NCBI GenBank assembly: GCA_917880885.1
Contig: OU862927.1
Coordinates: 23,467,450-23,531,449 of the forward strand
Direction of reading: 5' to 3'
DNA from: Limnephilus marmoratus
Taxonomy: Eukaryota; Arthropoda; Insecta; Trichoptera; Limnephilidae
DNA length: 64,000 bases
This document shows, piece by piece, positions 14,001 to 23,221 of the stretch. How positions within the stretch are numbered: the first letter of the stretch is position 1; every line of letters starts with the position of its first letter. Made by a program: the position numbers and the translations under genes. The notes below the pieces were generated by a model. That model saw only the letters and a list, made by a program, of their open reading frames with translations, did no database searches and was not told where the DNA came from.

Positions 14001-17000
14001 GGCTATTTTTCCGGCTACAAAGCCAAAACACCAATTTGGGTGTCCCTATTAAGGGCCGTCATATTAGTCAAAAATACACCATATTTTAATATAACTTCGT
14101 TTAAACACCCCGTAGGACACTGAAACTAAGACATTTCAGTGCAGAGTCCTACGGGGCATCCATAGAGCCATAAATAAACATTGTAACTCTTAAACTGCCA
14201 ACGCTATATGCTTTTGCGCACAAATTTTGTACTTAGAAAAATTCCGATCAAAAAACAGTCTTTTTCCATTTTAAAAATCCAGGAACCTCGTAAGACGACG
14301 AGACAAACCGGTTTCGGTAGCCAGTCTTACGAGGAACCTGGGGAAAATACTAACTTCTTCACATCACTTTGCAAACTTAAATTAAACTCAAATACCTACC
14401 AACAAATGGTAAACATTTCCAAAATTGTTCCTAAATTCATTAAACTAAAAATCTACGGGTAAAGAATACCCGTACATACATGTTAGAATTAAGAAATACT
14501 TTATAAAAACTATGTTATAACCTATAGAATTATTATTAAATAATGATTTTAATCGACCACTTTCTTGAGCGACACAAGCAAAATGAAGTGCGACAAGAAA
14601 GTCGGCGTATTTATACTTACGGGCGAGGTCCAACCCCCCACCCCATAAATGTACCATGTGATCACCTTTTTGCCCAGATTAGGGTATAAAAGGGCGCGTA
14701 TTTCTCATAATAAATTAGTTCTTCTCTACAGTCAACTCGTGTTATTATTCCTACTGGGAAATTTATTATCACTCAGCTGCCTCCCCCGCCGACCTCTGCC
14801 TGTCTTCAGTCCTGGTGCCAACACTCCTCCAGAAGAGCCGGCCCTACTTTGGCAACCGCCAGGCGCCAGGATCAGGCAGAGGATTAAGCACATCCAGTGT
14901 CCTTCACGCATCAGGCACTGGGTGCACGGGAGGTCAGTATTATTATTTGTTCCATCACCACCATCCTGTTCGTGCACTAAAAACCCGGTACTTTTTTATA
15001 GTCTTGTGGCGACGCTGATACGTCCGTTACATATGCGTTTGTCTATTTTTAGTGTCGCTTTTTTGTTTCATCGAGTTTCAAATCACAACGGTGCTAAAGA
15101 AGCTTTCACTTAAAAAAATAATAATATTAACAGAGAAAATTAAAAAAAAAGAAGAAAAATAATGAAGGTTAATTATTTTGATCAAAATTGGCTTGAAACT
15201 CGCAAAATTTTCAACACTAAACATGTAATCCGGAATGTTTATGTGCAAGGCTATGAATCCTAGATTTAATTATAAAAGTAAAACATGTCTATGCATATTA
15301 ATTTAATTTATGAATTTTAATTAACACCTAAAAAAATCTTTTGCCACTCCACGCCTCTGAAATAAACGGTATTTTATGACAGCTCATCTTAGAATTTTGA
15401 CTACTTTTGCTTTCCATTTTTCTGGATTCCTTGACTTCTTCCTTGCGTTTTTCTTGGGCACGGATGAAGGATGAGAGTCCATAAGCACACTGGCATCTTG
15501 TTTTTATTTCTAAATTCACTCCGAACTATTTAAAACAGTAAAATTAGAGCGACAGATTCAACACACAACCATACAATTTTGTATGGGCGGCCATGTTGTC
15601 ACGTGATCAAATGGAGGCTTACCATTGGTCAAATTGGAGAATGCTGGTTTTGTTTCTTAAGTGCGTTGGAGATTGCTGCCTTTGATACTAACGCAGTTTT
15701 TAAAATGGATTTTTAAAGCATAAAGAGTTGGTTTTAATGCCAAATAACTGCTTTTCTAGGTAAAAGAGTGAATCATTAACAAAGTTGCATCATTAGTCCA
15801 TTTTTGAAAAAAAGTGGAGAATGCTGGATTTGATTCTACACACCTCAAATATGTAATAAACACTTTTGTCACCTCACTTTTTTATCATTTCATATAAAAA
15901 TATATAATAAAAATTAACAATGTCAGGCGTCCGTAGGAAATTTGGCGGGATAAATTATGTGTCAGACTGCGCGTCTGACAGAATGTTCTTTTTATCTATT
16001 TCTATGGACAACTTGAATAGAGATGTGCAGCATGATTCACTATCGACCTTTCACTTTTTATTTTACGGATGTAACTAAAACAATAACGGTTTCTATGGAG
16101 ACGCACGCGCTGACGTGTAAACACGCTTATTGTACTTGACTGCTGTTGTATTTTTAACGCATATATCTGCTTACGTTGCGGAGGGGTTAATAAAGAAATT
16201 GTTTCTTCCTGCTCATCCTTTCCCAATCGCCCCGTTCCCCTTCCACCTTCCCTCCCTCTCCCGCATCCCCTCCCCCTCCCCCCTCCCGAGTTCCCCTCCC
16301 AGCTCTCTCCATACATTCAGTCGCGGTACATACAGTTTTCAAACAGCTCGAGTGCTGCCTATTACAATTTTATTATACAAATTTCATAATAACAAATTCA
16401 TATTTTTATTTTCTTTCGTCAAAAGTTTCTTAACCCCTCCGCAACGTAAGTAGATATAAGCGTTAAAAATAGGACAGCAGTCAAGTACAATAAGCGTGTT
16501 TATAAGTCAGCGCGTGTGTTTCCATAGAAATCGTTCTAACTCCGTTATTGTTTTAGTTACATCCCTAAAACAAAAAGTATAAGGTCGATAGTAGATCAAG
16601 CTGCACATCCCTATCAAGTTAAGTTGTCTATGGAAATACATAACAGGAATCAGCTGTCAGTCGTGTAGTTGACAAAAATATTTACCCGTGCAAATTTGCC
16701 CACCGCTCTCCACATTTAAAATTTTTATTAAATATTTTTATATGAAATGATAAAAAAGTGAGGTGACGAAAGTGTTTATTACACATTTATACAATAGAAT
16801 AAGTATTGTTGTTTACATAATCTGTAATTTTAGTACCGTTTTCACATAAAAACATCATGTGAGTCATTTTTAATGTTTGCGTTCTAAATTTAAATATTTA
16901 CAAATGCTAATATTTATTTGTAATATAATAATTTGAAAGCCTATTTTGTAACCTTTCTAAAACAGTTTTTACTATTCGGCTACGTTCAGAAATGTTTCAT

Positions 17001-20000
17001 TTATAGAGCTTTAATTGTGAAGCGGTAATAACAAAAAGTTTTCGTAAAATGTCATTTTGAAAGAGACACCAAAAGCGAATATTATCGAAAATTCGGAGGG
17101 GTTAAGTAATTGCATTGCAAGCAATAAGATTATTTTGTTTAGTTCTGGGCGTATGGAACTGACACTAATATGTTGACCCTTATTTGACAAGAGCATGCTC
17201 ATAAAGGGCATGTGTGTAATTGTTGGCTTTGAGCATGCTCATTCATAAGTAGCTGTGCTCATACCAATGTGTGTCGGTACCAAAAGTTCTATTGGCTGGG
17301 AGCAAATTGAGACTATTGTCTGGTATTTAAATTAAAAGGGTTAAATTGAATAGATTACTTTCTATTATTTTTCATGATTGTTATATTTATTTTTTGCTCC
17401 AGGAGCGCGGCACGGGAGACGTGAAGCTTCTTCGCCACACAGAGAAGAATACGGTGCGAGTAGTGATGCGGCGTGACAAGACCCTGAAGATCTGCGCCAA
17501 CCACTACATCACGGCCGACATCCAGCTCAACCCGCACATTGGCTCTGACCGCGCCTTCAACTGGACCACGTACGGAGACTTTGCCGACGAGACCGCCAAA
17601 CAGGAGTTCCTGGCCATCAAATTTGGAAATGTTGAGAGTGAGTACAAACCTGTGACAACCACATACATTATAGTAATGAATATTGACAGCAAAATATTAC
17701 TGAAATTATGCCAAATATTAGTCGGGATTATTGTTTTTTAATAACGACAAAAGCCATATTTTACTTGTTACCTTTAAAATCATCTTATCGGCCGTATCGG
17801 ATAGGAAAATCCACAAAAAAGTCTAGAGTAGTCTGTTAGAAAGGACATAACCAAAAGACCGTTGTCATTCACGAAATTTAAACTATTATGATTTTGATTT
17901 CTTTGTGTGAAAAATCATGTGATATTATAATTGCAGGATTTAGGAAGTTGAAAAAAAACACATACCTCAATAAATCAAATGTTATATAATACTAAGGCTA
18001 CATCCGCACAAACAGGCGGCTTGCTTAGCGCCTAGAGCCCAGCGAGTAGCTTAGTAAAACAAATGTTTTAGAATTTTCGCGACTGGCTGCGCATGGCGCC
18101 CATCTAGTCGCTTACCGTGTATCGAAGTAAACTAAAGTAAAGTGTTGGTTTTTTGTCACAAGGCACGAGACATTTTAGAAGAAAAAAATGGATGACATAT
18201 TAATTACATCAGTTTTTAACTTCTCCGCGAGTATGGCCGTAATATTACGGCGAGTACAAAAAACTCTCCAAGGAGTATGGCCGTAATATTACAGCCGAGT
18301 GCATAAATCGTGCCCCACACAATTTATTCATGAAATGTGAAGTGTACTGCCATCTATTGACTGTTTCGAAGGATGTTTCGAAGATTTGGAGCAGTTGACA
18401 CATTTAGCGATGTTGCTATTTGAAATTTAAAAAACACGTGACGTCATCAACCGCCATGTCTTCAGTTGACAACTGTTGATTTGAGCGCGCGGGTGTTTGC
18501 TAAGTTTTGGCTTTGTTTTTTGCTGTTTTATCGTTATTTTCGCTACGAATCGGACTATTACGTATGATTACAAGGTTTTGAGTTTTGTTTATTGTTATTT
18601 CGTTTTGTTTAACATTTTATTGAGTGTTTGGTGAAATATTTTGGCAAAAAGTTTTGTTTGACGTTTGTTTTCGCGGATCTTGTAATTATTTTCGAACAAT
18701 TACGTATTATTGTGTGGTTTTGAGTTTCGCCTCTTCTTATATTATGTAACATACCGTTTCGTCAATTATATTTCGAGTGTTTGACGAAATTTTTTTGTGT
18801 AATAGTGTCACTTGTTAATTTTGTGTTCTACTTGTGTTGTTTCTCCTCTTTGTTTAAATTTTGTGTGGTTCTTTTGTTTTCAATTACCTATAAAAAAGAG
18901 AAAAGATACTAGTTTCATGAGTATCGAATGCAATGTGGCTCTGTGTTTACCCATGTTTTGAAAACTACCATACAAAAAAACAATATTGAAAAAAAAAAAA
19001 AACAAACAAACAAAAAACAAACCAAACATATAACAATGCACCAAAGTGGATAAAATTTACCTTAGTTTTCTCCTGACATCCTGCGGTGGTGGTGAGTAAT
19101 ATTTTGTAGTTGATGTGTATATATATTTTTTGTTGTATTCGTGTTATGGTGGTTCATCCTCCAATGGTTTACGAACCCTTCAATAGGCTAAATTAGTTTT
19201 TTATCTAACTTGACTGGATAAGTAATAATATTTTTTTATATATTTTTCCATTGCTAGATTTTGGGCAAACTATGGTTTTGCAATTAATTTTTTTTTATTC
19301 GTTGACTTCAAAAATGCTCACTCCTGGGACACAGTTTTGTTCGAAAAAGCTCACTCTCCGAGAGGTTAAAAGAGAACCTCTGTGTGATACAGCTAATGAA
19401 CTCTATAAAAATGCAGTTGTCTTTTTTTTTTCTTTTTTATTGTTTTTTTTTTTTCTTTTTATTGTTTTTCTAAGATGAGTATCCAAATTAGTTAATTTTC
19501 CTTTTACTTTACTGAGAAGTAGATCAAATGTTTCTCTGGACATATGCAAATATTCGTAAAATTTTTCACCAAAATTACGCAGTGTTTGTACAGAACATTA
19601 ACCCGACATTTGCCGTTCGTGCACCGGTATGTCATAAGATTTTACACGCGATTTTGACCCTTATGTATAAAGAAAGTGTATGAAGAACACAGTCAGAATC
19701 GCTTGCTCTATTATCGCCCTTTACCATAGCGAAACCTGCAATGCGCCTAGTCACTCCAAATAATTTATATTAATAATTTACCGGAGCGCGGGGATGTGCG
19801 CAGTTCTTGCGCATGCGCGGGAAAAATTCCTTTGTCTATGATTTTTACCTTTCTATGTACAAAATTTGTCAAGGACAGTGTCAGAATCGCTGGACACGAA
19901 ATGTCATTTCTGCCGTGTCATAATTTATGCGTCTTACTCGACTAAAACATCGTAAAACCTATCAATTTACATAATTAACGCAAATAATGTTATTTTGGTA

Positions 20001-23000
20001 GATAGTTTATTGTGTTGTGAATGTGTTTCAGTCAATAAAATATACAATAGCTCAAAATTAATCCACAAAACATTCAATTCAAATTCAAGGTCGTGAAATT
20101 TCCGTGTTGTTCCCCGGCATTCAACGAGTTAAACTCCCCATGTCTTGACCGAGACTCATTTATGTCATGAACCCAGCATGATGGATAAGGCCGTGAAATG
20201 GTATATTTTAAAGATGAATTTTCTGTAAGTAGCAGTTTTAGAGCTATTTTTGAAAGTGACGTCCCGTCAACGTGCCGACGAGCAAATGACCAAGGTACCT
20301 AGCGACCCACCACGCAAACCACCTTCAGTGCGGCTACCGTCTATCCTAGCAAGTAGCCAGAATGCAAGCCGCCTGTCTGTGCGGACGTAGCCTTACTTTT
20401 TCGTAATTCTTCTGCATGGGTTCTATACACGGTGTCCGGAAACTCGTAGTATAAGCGGGAAACTGGTAAATCTACATCACATTCGGAGTCGATTTGTGAT
20501 ATAACTATTTTGATTTGAGCTTTCGTTTTCGATTAAATCGGGTCCGAAGTTGGAATTTTTTTGGTTAAATTTGAAAAAAATTTTCACTGGGGGGGGTTGA
20601 TTTCAGCTGTGTAATGTCTTATAAAATGCATCGAAGGGTAAACCGGGCTCAAAATTTTTTTTAACCATTTAGTTGCCGAAAAAATGGAAAAATAGAAAAA
20701 AAATAATATTAAAATCGAAATGCTCAGATCGAAAAAAATAAGTTTTTTGGGTTCTCTACGTGATGTAGATTCACCAGTTTCCCGCTTGTACTACGAGTTT
20801 CCGGACACGTTGTATAATTTAATTATCATATTTTACCTCAAGATTATTGTTCCACAAAATTATTATGTATATCACATGTTTTGTAAATGCCCGCATAGGC
20901 GTATATTAATACCACAGAGTTTATTTGTCGTTATTTTCAAAAATACGCTTGAGTTTCAATGTTTGACAATATTGGTACTTTAGTATAATTTATTGGTACT
21001 ATTGTTCATAAATAAAACTAAAAATGCAAGTTTTAATGTTTATTTATTGGTATTTGAGTTTATCCTAAAAAATAATCAAAAAATCATTTTTTTCTTAGTA
21101 ATCTTACGAAAATCAACAATATTATATTTTTTTTCTTACAAATTTGGCAAAATTGAGATCGGTATCGAAAATAAACTAGATACATTCCTAAAATACTAAA
21201 AAATAATGATACCTTTATACTGGGTGAACATTGAGATAATCAACACTAAACAAACTGTTTCAAATATTTTGCTAAAAACGAAACTATAGTCTGTCAATTA
21301 ACAGTAGAAAATATAAAAACTTGAACTACTAAATTTGTAGACTGGCAACACCAATTTAACTGTCAAATATTTTTTTGAAATGCAATGACACTGAATGTAC
21401 AGAACACAGTAAACCACATTTTAAAAAACATTTTTTCTTCATGACATAAATTTGATTAAAAGGTGATTTATAAAGCGATTTGCTTTAATTTAATTTAACA
21501 TAAATTTGAATTTAACAATAGATAGAAAGGAAGAATCACTAATGGTGAGTTTAGTTACACTACTTTTAGATCTAAATGAGTTAAATATATTCAGATCTAA
21601 AATTAGAGACATGATCTAAAGCCCAGGCAATGCTAGGTACTTTATCTAGTATTAAATAAATGTGAGCAATTTCTAAACTGTGCTTTATATTATAGTTATT
21701 CTCCATTATGTTAACACAAAATTGCAAAAGTATAATAATAATATACCTATACGCAATTCTAATTTTGAGATCGGCGGGTATCTATACTGCAATGAAAAAA
21801 TATTTTTTCCATTATTATGCCTTTTTAATTTTTTATAAAAATGTAGGTTACACAGCTTTACCTTAACACCATTAGTTATGTGTTTAGTATTGCCATTTGA
21901 TCAACAGTGGCGCCCTCATATATTTTCTACTCTTATTTGACAAACTGTACTTCACTCTATCATAGCAATCCTCACATATTGGGGTTGTATGCTCGCGGCA
22001 TATCTTTTTGGAGCACAATTCGCAAACCAACTTCTGAATCTGAAGGTAGACGGTCAAAAACATTTTCTGAATTTGAGAGCGCGCCTGAACTATCAGCTTC
22101 CTGTTCAGTTTCACTTTCGTGTTCACTATTCTCATCAAAATCTTCTATTTCTGACACATTTTCTTCTCCGCTGTCTTCTTCTCGAAGCAGCTCTTCTATT
22201 GTACTATCACTTAGAGGAATACTCATTTTATTACAGCTCGAAAACAAAAAACATAGTCATAAAAATATCGAAAAATAATAGAACAAGGGTCGTCGCTACC
22301 GGGTATTTTTTACCCATTCTCACTTTACACGTCTGTAATTAACAAGCGCCGTGCGTGAACTGACCCCCCCGTGGGGTGAGGGTGTGTGAACTATCGGTTT
22401 GAAGGTACTTAGAATCTTGGGTTGCCAGAACGCGTAGAAAAAAAATACAACCAATTTTTTGTACTCTGTGGTATTTTTTACCCGGTAGCGAGTATCGCCG
22501 GGTTAAGAACAAGAATGGAGGAAGCTATTCTGACCTTTTCCTTGGTACAGTTTCTTTATACAAAAAATTTAAAATCGCATCCAAATTATTTGAATCAATA
22601 TTCTTTTTTGAAATTTGTTCCGCCCGCAATTCTGCGTCTCTGGCAAATGACAGGTTAATATAAATAAATTAATATGTATTGTGTTTTGTGTTCAGATGCC
22701 ACCATTTGGAAGACGAAATTCGCAGAAGCCCAGGAGATTGTCCGAACCCTCTGCAGCCTCTACAATGGATCGGACCTCAACCAATCCAATGACTCTGAAC
22801 TCAACACCTCCAAGGACGTCTCCGATTCGGGCGAGGAAAGCGACGACTCCCAGTCCTCCCAAAAAGAGAACATCGAAAACAAAAACAACGAATCGACAAA
22901 TGAAAAAATAGAAAATGAAAAGAACGAAATAGAATCCAGCAAAACCAGTGAAGTTGTTCTGAAACTGTCTGAGCTCACTGTAAAAAACGAAGAGACTACT

Positions 23001-23012
23001 ACCACTAATTAA
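2055..23012 (+). CDS. RanBP1: Ran-binding protein 1 (4 coding exons)
   Basis: Binds Ran-GTP through a RanBD1 domain and, with RanGAP, promotes GTP hydrolysis as export complexes reach the cytoplasm (known for the family). Coding exons: 2055-2066, 2571-2762, 17403-17637 and 22696-23012, joined in phase with GT-AG borders to give 251 aa. Exon 1 codes only MSDT. Exon 2 carries [11 protein letters not shown] and RARLYRF. Exon 3 carries the domain core: [27 protein letters not shown], the W...DFADE stretch and AIKFGN. Exon 4 completes the last helix ([11 protein letters not shown]), then runs into an acidic Ser/Glu/Asn-rich tail ending at TAA 23010-23012. The start is the first ATG with a consensus donor (gtaagt) right behind four codons. 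Introns are 504 bp, 14.6 kb and 5.1 kb; the last two are filled with transposons. Exon 3 is GC-rich and clearly distinct from its surroundings. Confidence 0.93.
2763..5595. other. RanBP1 intron 2, first part
   Basis: AT-rich intron sequence with no gene. Short open frames here (3607-3801, 4538-4892, 5134-5343) show no family resemblance or coding signal. I see no complete mobile element in this stretch. Confidence 0.5.
5596..5765 (+). repeat. Dispersed repeat, paired with 34313-34495
   Basis: About 170 bp containing TTTATTCAAACAGTT, GAGTATTTATGTCGGG and ATGCATTTAACATTTTAATTT that match 34313-34495 in the same orientation with scattered substitutions. The match stops sharply at 5765, where the next block begins. 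The family is unknown. Confidence 0.6.
5763..6290 (-). mobile_element. Possible solo LTR or GC-rich repeat block
   Basis: GC-rich block replacing the expected continuation of the 5596-5765 repeat. On the minus strand it has a TATA-like CTATAAATAG near 6019-6028 and could run from TGTGCAC near 6290 to CTTACA at about 5763, the TG...CA ends of an LTR. I could not find a clean target duplication, so the LTR reading is tentative. Overlapping open frames here show no recognisable protein. Confidence 0.3.
6300..6348. repeat. Hairpin
   Basis: Inverted repeat with arms AGAGTCCGGTCT and AGACCGGACTCT separated by about 24 nt. No flanking element was identified. Confidence 0.6.
6403..6705 (+). repeat. 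Dispersed repeat related to Helitron-like 3' ends
   Basis: The last 130 bp (GGGAGGAGAAGGGGAACGG, CGCAGGGAGAAACAAT, GCATGCCGGGAACTCG) resemble the ends of the blocks at 32396-32630 and 38150-38264 and the reverse complement of 16183-16430. The terminal CTAG seen in other copies is not present. Confidence 0.4.
6905..7262 (-). mobile_element. A-tailed LINE 3' end, copy 1
   Basis: On the minus strand this ends in a poly-A run (T-tract at 6909-6922). The same 3' sequence recurs at 12654-13298, 44705-44935, 47574-48330 and 60597-60850 with different 5' truncation points, as expected of target-primed reverse transcription. The tail region folds into two nested stems: CTCCACACAG with CTGTGTGGAG outside, GGCCCTGAGG with CCCTCAGGGCC inside. 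A related 3' end follows the reverse-transcriptase fragment at 52483-52818, which suggests these are 3' UTRs of that LINE. Confidence 0.6.
7723..8074 (-). repeat. Older dispersed repeat, left part
   Basis: Positions 7755-8070 are the reverse complement of 16793-17105. The outer end on the minus strand reads GCCAGGAACTCGCTAG, ending in CTAG at 7723-7726 as Helitrons do. The element is split at 8070-8074 by the LINE at 8075-12218 and resumes at 12219. Confidence 0.55.
8093..10581 (-). pseudogene. LINE endonuclease/reverse transcriptase reading frame
   Basis: The long minus-strand frame 10581-8428 (717 codons) begins inside the endonuclease ([11 protein letters not shown]) and contains its terminal motifs IDHILIERR and SDHYLV. 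The reverse transcriptase follows, with [51 protein letters not shown] and the catalytic box GYADDL. At 8428 the frame runs into a stop after GTLTSSKE. The C-terminal part continues one frame over at 8422-8093 ([25 protein letters not shown]). Compared with family relatives about ten codons are missing at the junction, so a small deletion caused the frameshift. It cannot make a complete protein here. Confidence 0.85.
10723..12164 (-). mobile_element. LTR-derived foldback element inside the LINE
   Basis: Bounded by the 4-bp duplication GAAG (10719-10722 and 12165-12168); the ends are TGTGGCGACACATC and its inverse. Arm A (10723-11051) and arm A' (11599-11927) are near-identical inverted copies of about 329 bp. 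A short third copy A'' (12077-12164) lies in the same orientation as A'. The arms carry an LTR-style promoter (TATATAA at 10995-11001, then GCAGTTCAGTCCAGTTCAG). Between A'' and A', on the minus strand, a purine run (GGGAAGGGGG) sits just before TGTGGCG, like a polypurine tract before a 3' LTR. This looks like two LTRs with almost no internal region, plus an inverted third copy. No protein is encoded. Confidence 0.75.
12219..12520 (-). repeat. Older dispersed repeat, right part
   Basis: Continuation of the repeat at 7723-8074 beyond the LINE. The minus strand reads GGAGAATGCTGCCTTTGATTC then CCTCATTTATACAATAGAAT, which matches the copy near 15826-15850 plus 16781-16797. The right boundary is approximate. 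Confidence 0.5.
12654..13298 (+). mobile_element. A-tailed LINE 3' end, copy 2, split by a MITE
   Basis: Plus-orientation copy of the 6905-7262 sequence: CGCCACCCCGGGAACC at 12667, TTCGCTACGTTTAGTGA at 12927, and the 3' stem ending GGGCCTCCTGTGTGGAGC followed by an A-run near 13296. The stretch at about 12723-12915 is not part of it and is the inserted MITE. Confidence 0.6.
12723..12915. mobile_element. MITE with GTGTTATGCCGTG arms
   Basis: Inverted arms: GGTGTTATGCCGTGTAG then CTACCTCCTTCTTTAG on the left; CTAAAGAAGGAGGTAG then CATGGCATAACACC on the right. Outer sequence CCAAAAGTATTTTCGTTAT is also seen at 42350-42380. Degenerate copies lie at 42345-42460 and 53022-53170. Confidence 0.7.
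13305..13439 (+). repeat. Dispersed repeat family B, left part, split by the solo LTR
   Basis: Contains GAAAACTAAAGTAGACAAGA and AAGAGGAGATC, found in at least eight copies in this window. It is interrupted after TATGC (13435-13439); the rest (GTTTCATCGAGTTTCAAATC, CGGTGCTAAAGAAG) continues at 15032-15112. Confidence 0.7.
13505..13558 (+). repeat. LTR hairpin 1
   Basis: Stem CCCGGTGCAA with TTGCACCGGG, preceded by ATGCC and followed by GAGACAT, with a second partial stem in the loop. Confidence 0.7.
13918..13972 (+). repeat. LTR hairpin 2
   Basis: Stem CCCTGGTG with CACCAGG, inner stem AACTTGG-TTA-CCAAGTT. Same outer signature as hairpin 1: ATGCC before, GAGACAT after, with different stem sequence. 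Confidence 0.7.
14106..14160 (-). repeat. LTR hairpin 3
   Basis: Stem CCCCGTAGGAC with GTCCTACGGGG and inner CACTGAAA with TTTCAGTG. Read on the minus strand it begins GATGCCCC like hairpins 1 and 2, so it is inverted relative to them. Confidence 0.7.
14278..14343 (+). repeat. LTR hairpin 4
   Basis: Arms CCAGGAACCTCGTAAGAC and GTCTTACGAGGAACCTGG, pairing except for two central bases, with a 26-30 nt loop containing ACCGGTTTCGGT. Confidence 0.75.
14685..14714 (+). promoter_or_regulatory. LTR TATA box and poly(A) signal
   Basis: TATAAAA at 14685-14691 followed by AATAAA at 14709-14714. The tight spacing suggests a very short U3-R boundary region, typical of an LTR that both starts and ends transcripts. 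Confidence 0.6.
15032..15112 (+). repeat. Family B, right part after the solo LTR
   Basis: Resumes the family B copy begun at 13305 and shares CGAGTTTCAAATCACAACGG and GCTAAAGAAG with the copies at 45605 and 58020. Confidence 0.7.
15592..17130 (+). repeat. Older dispersed repeat, second copy, split by a palindrome
   Basis: Positions 15637-15850 and 16781-17105 correspond to the copy split by the LINE at 7723-12520, in opposite orientation. At 16781-16800 this copy reads continuously across the site where the other holds the LINE, so it is the empty-site reference for that insertion. The palindrome at 15852-16780 interrupts it. Confidence 0.55.
15852..16780. mobile_element. Long foldback element (about 0.93 kb)
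   Basis: Two arms of about 330-350 bp (15852-16180 and 16433-16780) are inverted copies, beginning TGTAATAAACACTT and ending with the inverse. Inside the arms CGACCTT, GTAACTAAAACAATAACGG and ACGCTTATTGTACTTGACTG all recur inverted. The 250-bp centre matches the reverse complement of 32396-32600, so an older repeat sits in the spacer. No coding capacity. Confidence 0.7.
18229..18295. repeat. Paired palindromes with TAATATTAC
   Basis: The 20-mer GAGTATGGCCGTAATATTAC occurs at 18229-18248 and 18273-18292. In the first copy it forms the perfect palindrome GCCGTAATATTACGGC (18236-18251); in the second one arm base is changed. Confidence 0.8.
19602..20126. mobile_element. Possible piggyBac-like MITE
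   Basis: Bounded by TTAA on both sides; ends TTAACCCGACATTTGCCG and, inverted, TTAACTCGTTGAATGCCG agree at about two thirds of positions. Non-coding. The TTAA borders and CCCG...TGCCG ends fit piggyBac-type MITEs, but the TIR match is weak. Confidence 0.35.
20428..20812. mobile_element. TA-flanked MITE, copy 1
   Basis: TIRs of about 50 bp containing GTGTCCGGAAACTCGTAGTA, GCGGGAAACTGG and TCTACATCAC, with TA at both borders. The copy at 59146-59528 is close to identical along the whole length. Confidence 0.8.
21884..22506 (-). pseudogene. piggyBac transposase remnant, internally deleted
   Basis: On the minus strand an N-terminal piece (22247-21972, [18 protein letters not shown] then a long acidic run) resembles the acidic start of piggyBac-type transposases. 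Overlapping it in another frame (22138-21884) is a Cys-rich end, [20 protein letters not shown], like the zinc-binding C-terminus of the same family. The entire catalytic middle is missing and the two parts are out of frame. The 5' end (minus) begins TTAACCCGGCGATACTCGC at 22506, TTAA being the piggyBac target. I could not find the matching far end. Confidence 0.6.
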
Positions 23013-23215
23013 AACTGTCCTGCTTTATCCTTAATATTTACAAAATTCGGTTGTAAAATGTAGCGTGGTTTAAATATGAATGTAAATTTCACTTAAGTAA
23101 ATTTTTTTGTTTCCCGTTTTGGCATTTCCTTCAATGGTAATTTTTATATTGTGTGAATTAAAAATTTATCCAGATGTTTTGACTGAGACTATACAGCATA
23201 TTTGAAGATTTTTAC

Positions 23216-23221
23216 AATAAA
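23216..23221 (+). terminator. Poly(A) signal of RanBP1
   Basis: AATAAA about 200 bp after the RanBP1 stop codon, in AT-rich 3' UTR. It is the first canonical signal downstream. Confidence 0.6.

Larger units (their letters stand above)
13440..15031 (+). mobile_element. Solo LTR (1592 bp)
   Basis: Starts TGTAACCGACG and ends GTCCGTTACA (TG...CA ends, with the inverse TGTAAC/GTTACA). It is flanked by the exact 5-bp duplication TATGC (13435-13439 and 15032-15036) and splits an otherwise continuous copy of family B. It holds a TATA box at 14685-14691 and a polyadenylation signal AATAAA at 14709-14714 immediately downstream. No internal coding region is present, so the provirus-like body was lost by LTR-LTR recombination. 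A 5-bp duplication fits Ty3/gypsy or BEL elements. The upstream 900 bp contains at least four strong hairpins, listed separately. Confidence 0.8.
17994..20394. mobile_element. Non-autonomous TIR element, 2.4 kb, Harbinger-like
   Basis: TIRs of about 31 bp: AAGGCTACATCCGCACA and GGCGGCTTGC on the left, mirrored by GCAAGCCGCC and TGTGCGGACGTAGCCTT on the right. A 3-bp duplication ACT flanks it (17991-17993, 20395-20397). An ATG at 18188 opens a short frame [10 protein letters not shown] that stops quickly. No transposase core is visible. Internal sequence contains the paired palindromes at 18229-18295 and a probable TTAA-bounded insertion at 19602-20126. Confidence 0.65.

Noticed and set aside
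14649..15113. 154-codon frame (plus strand)
   Set aside because: It runs from the promoter region of the solo LTR across its end into family B, so it cannot be an ancestral gene.
18229..18295. Integrated geminivirus or CRESS virus
   Set aside because: Only the nonanucleotide and two short palindromes are present; there is no Rep or capsid-like frame within several kb. Kept as an observation only.
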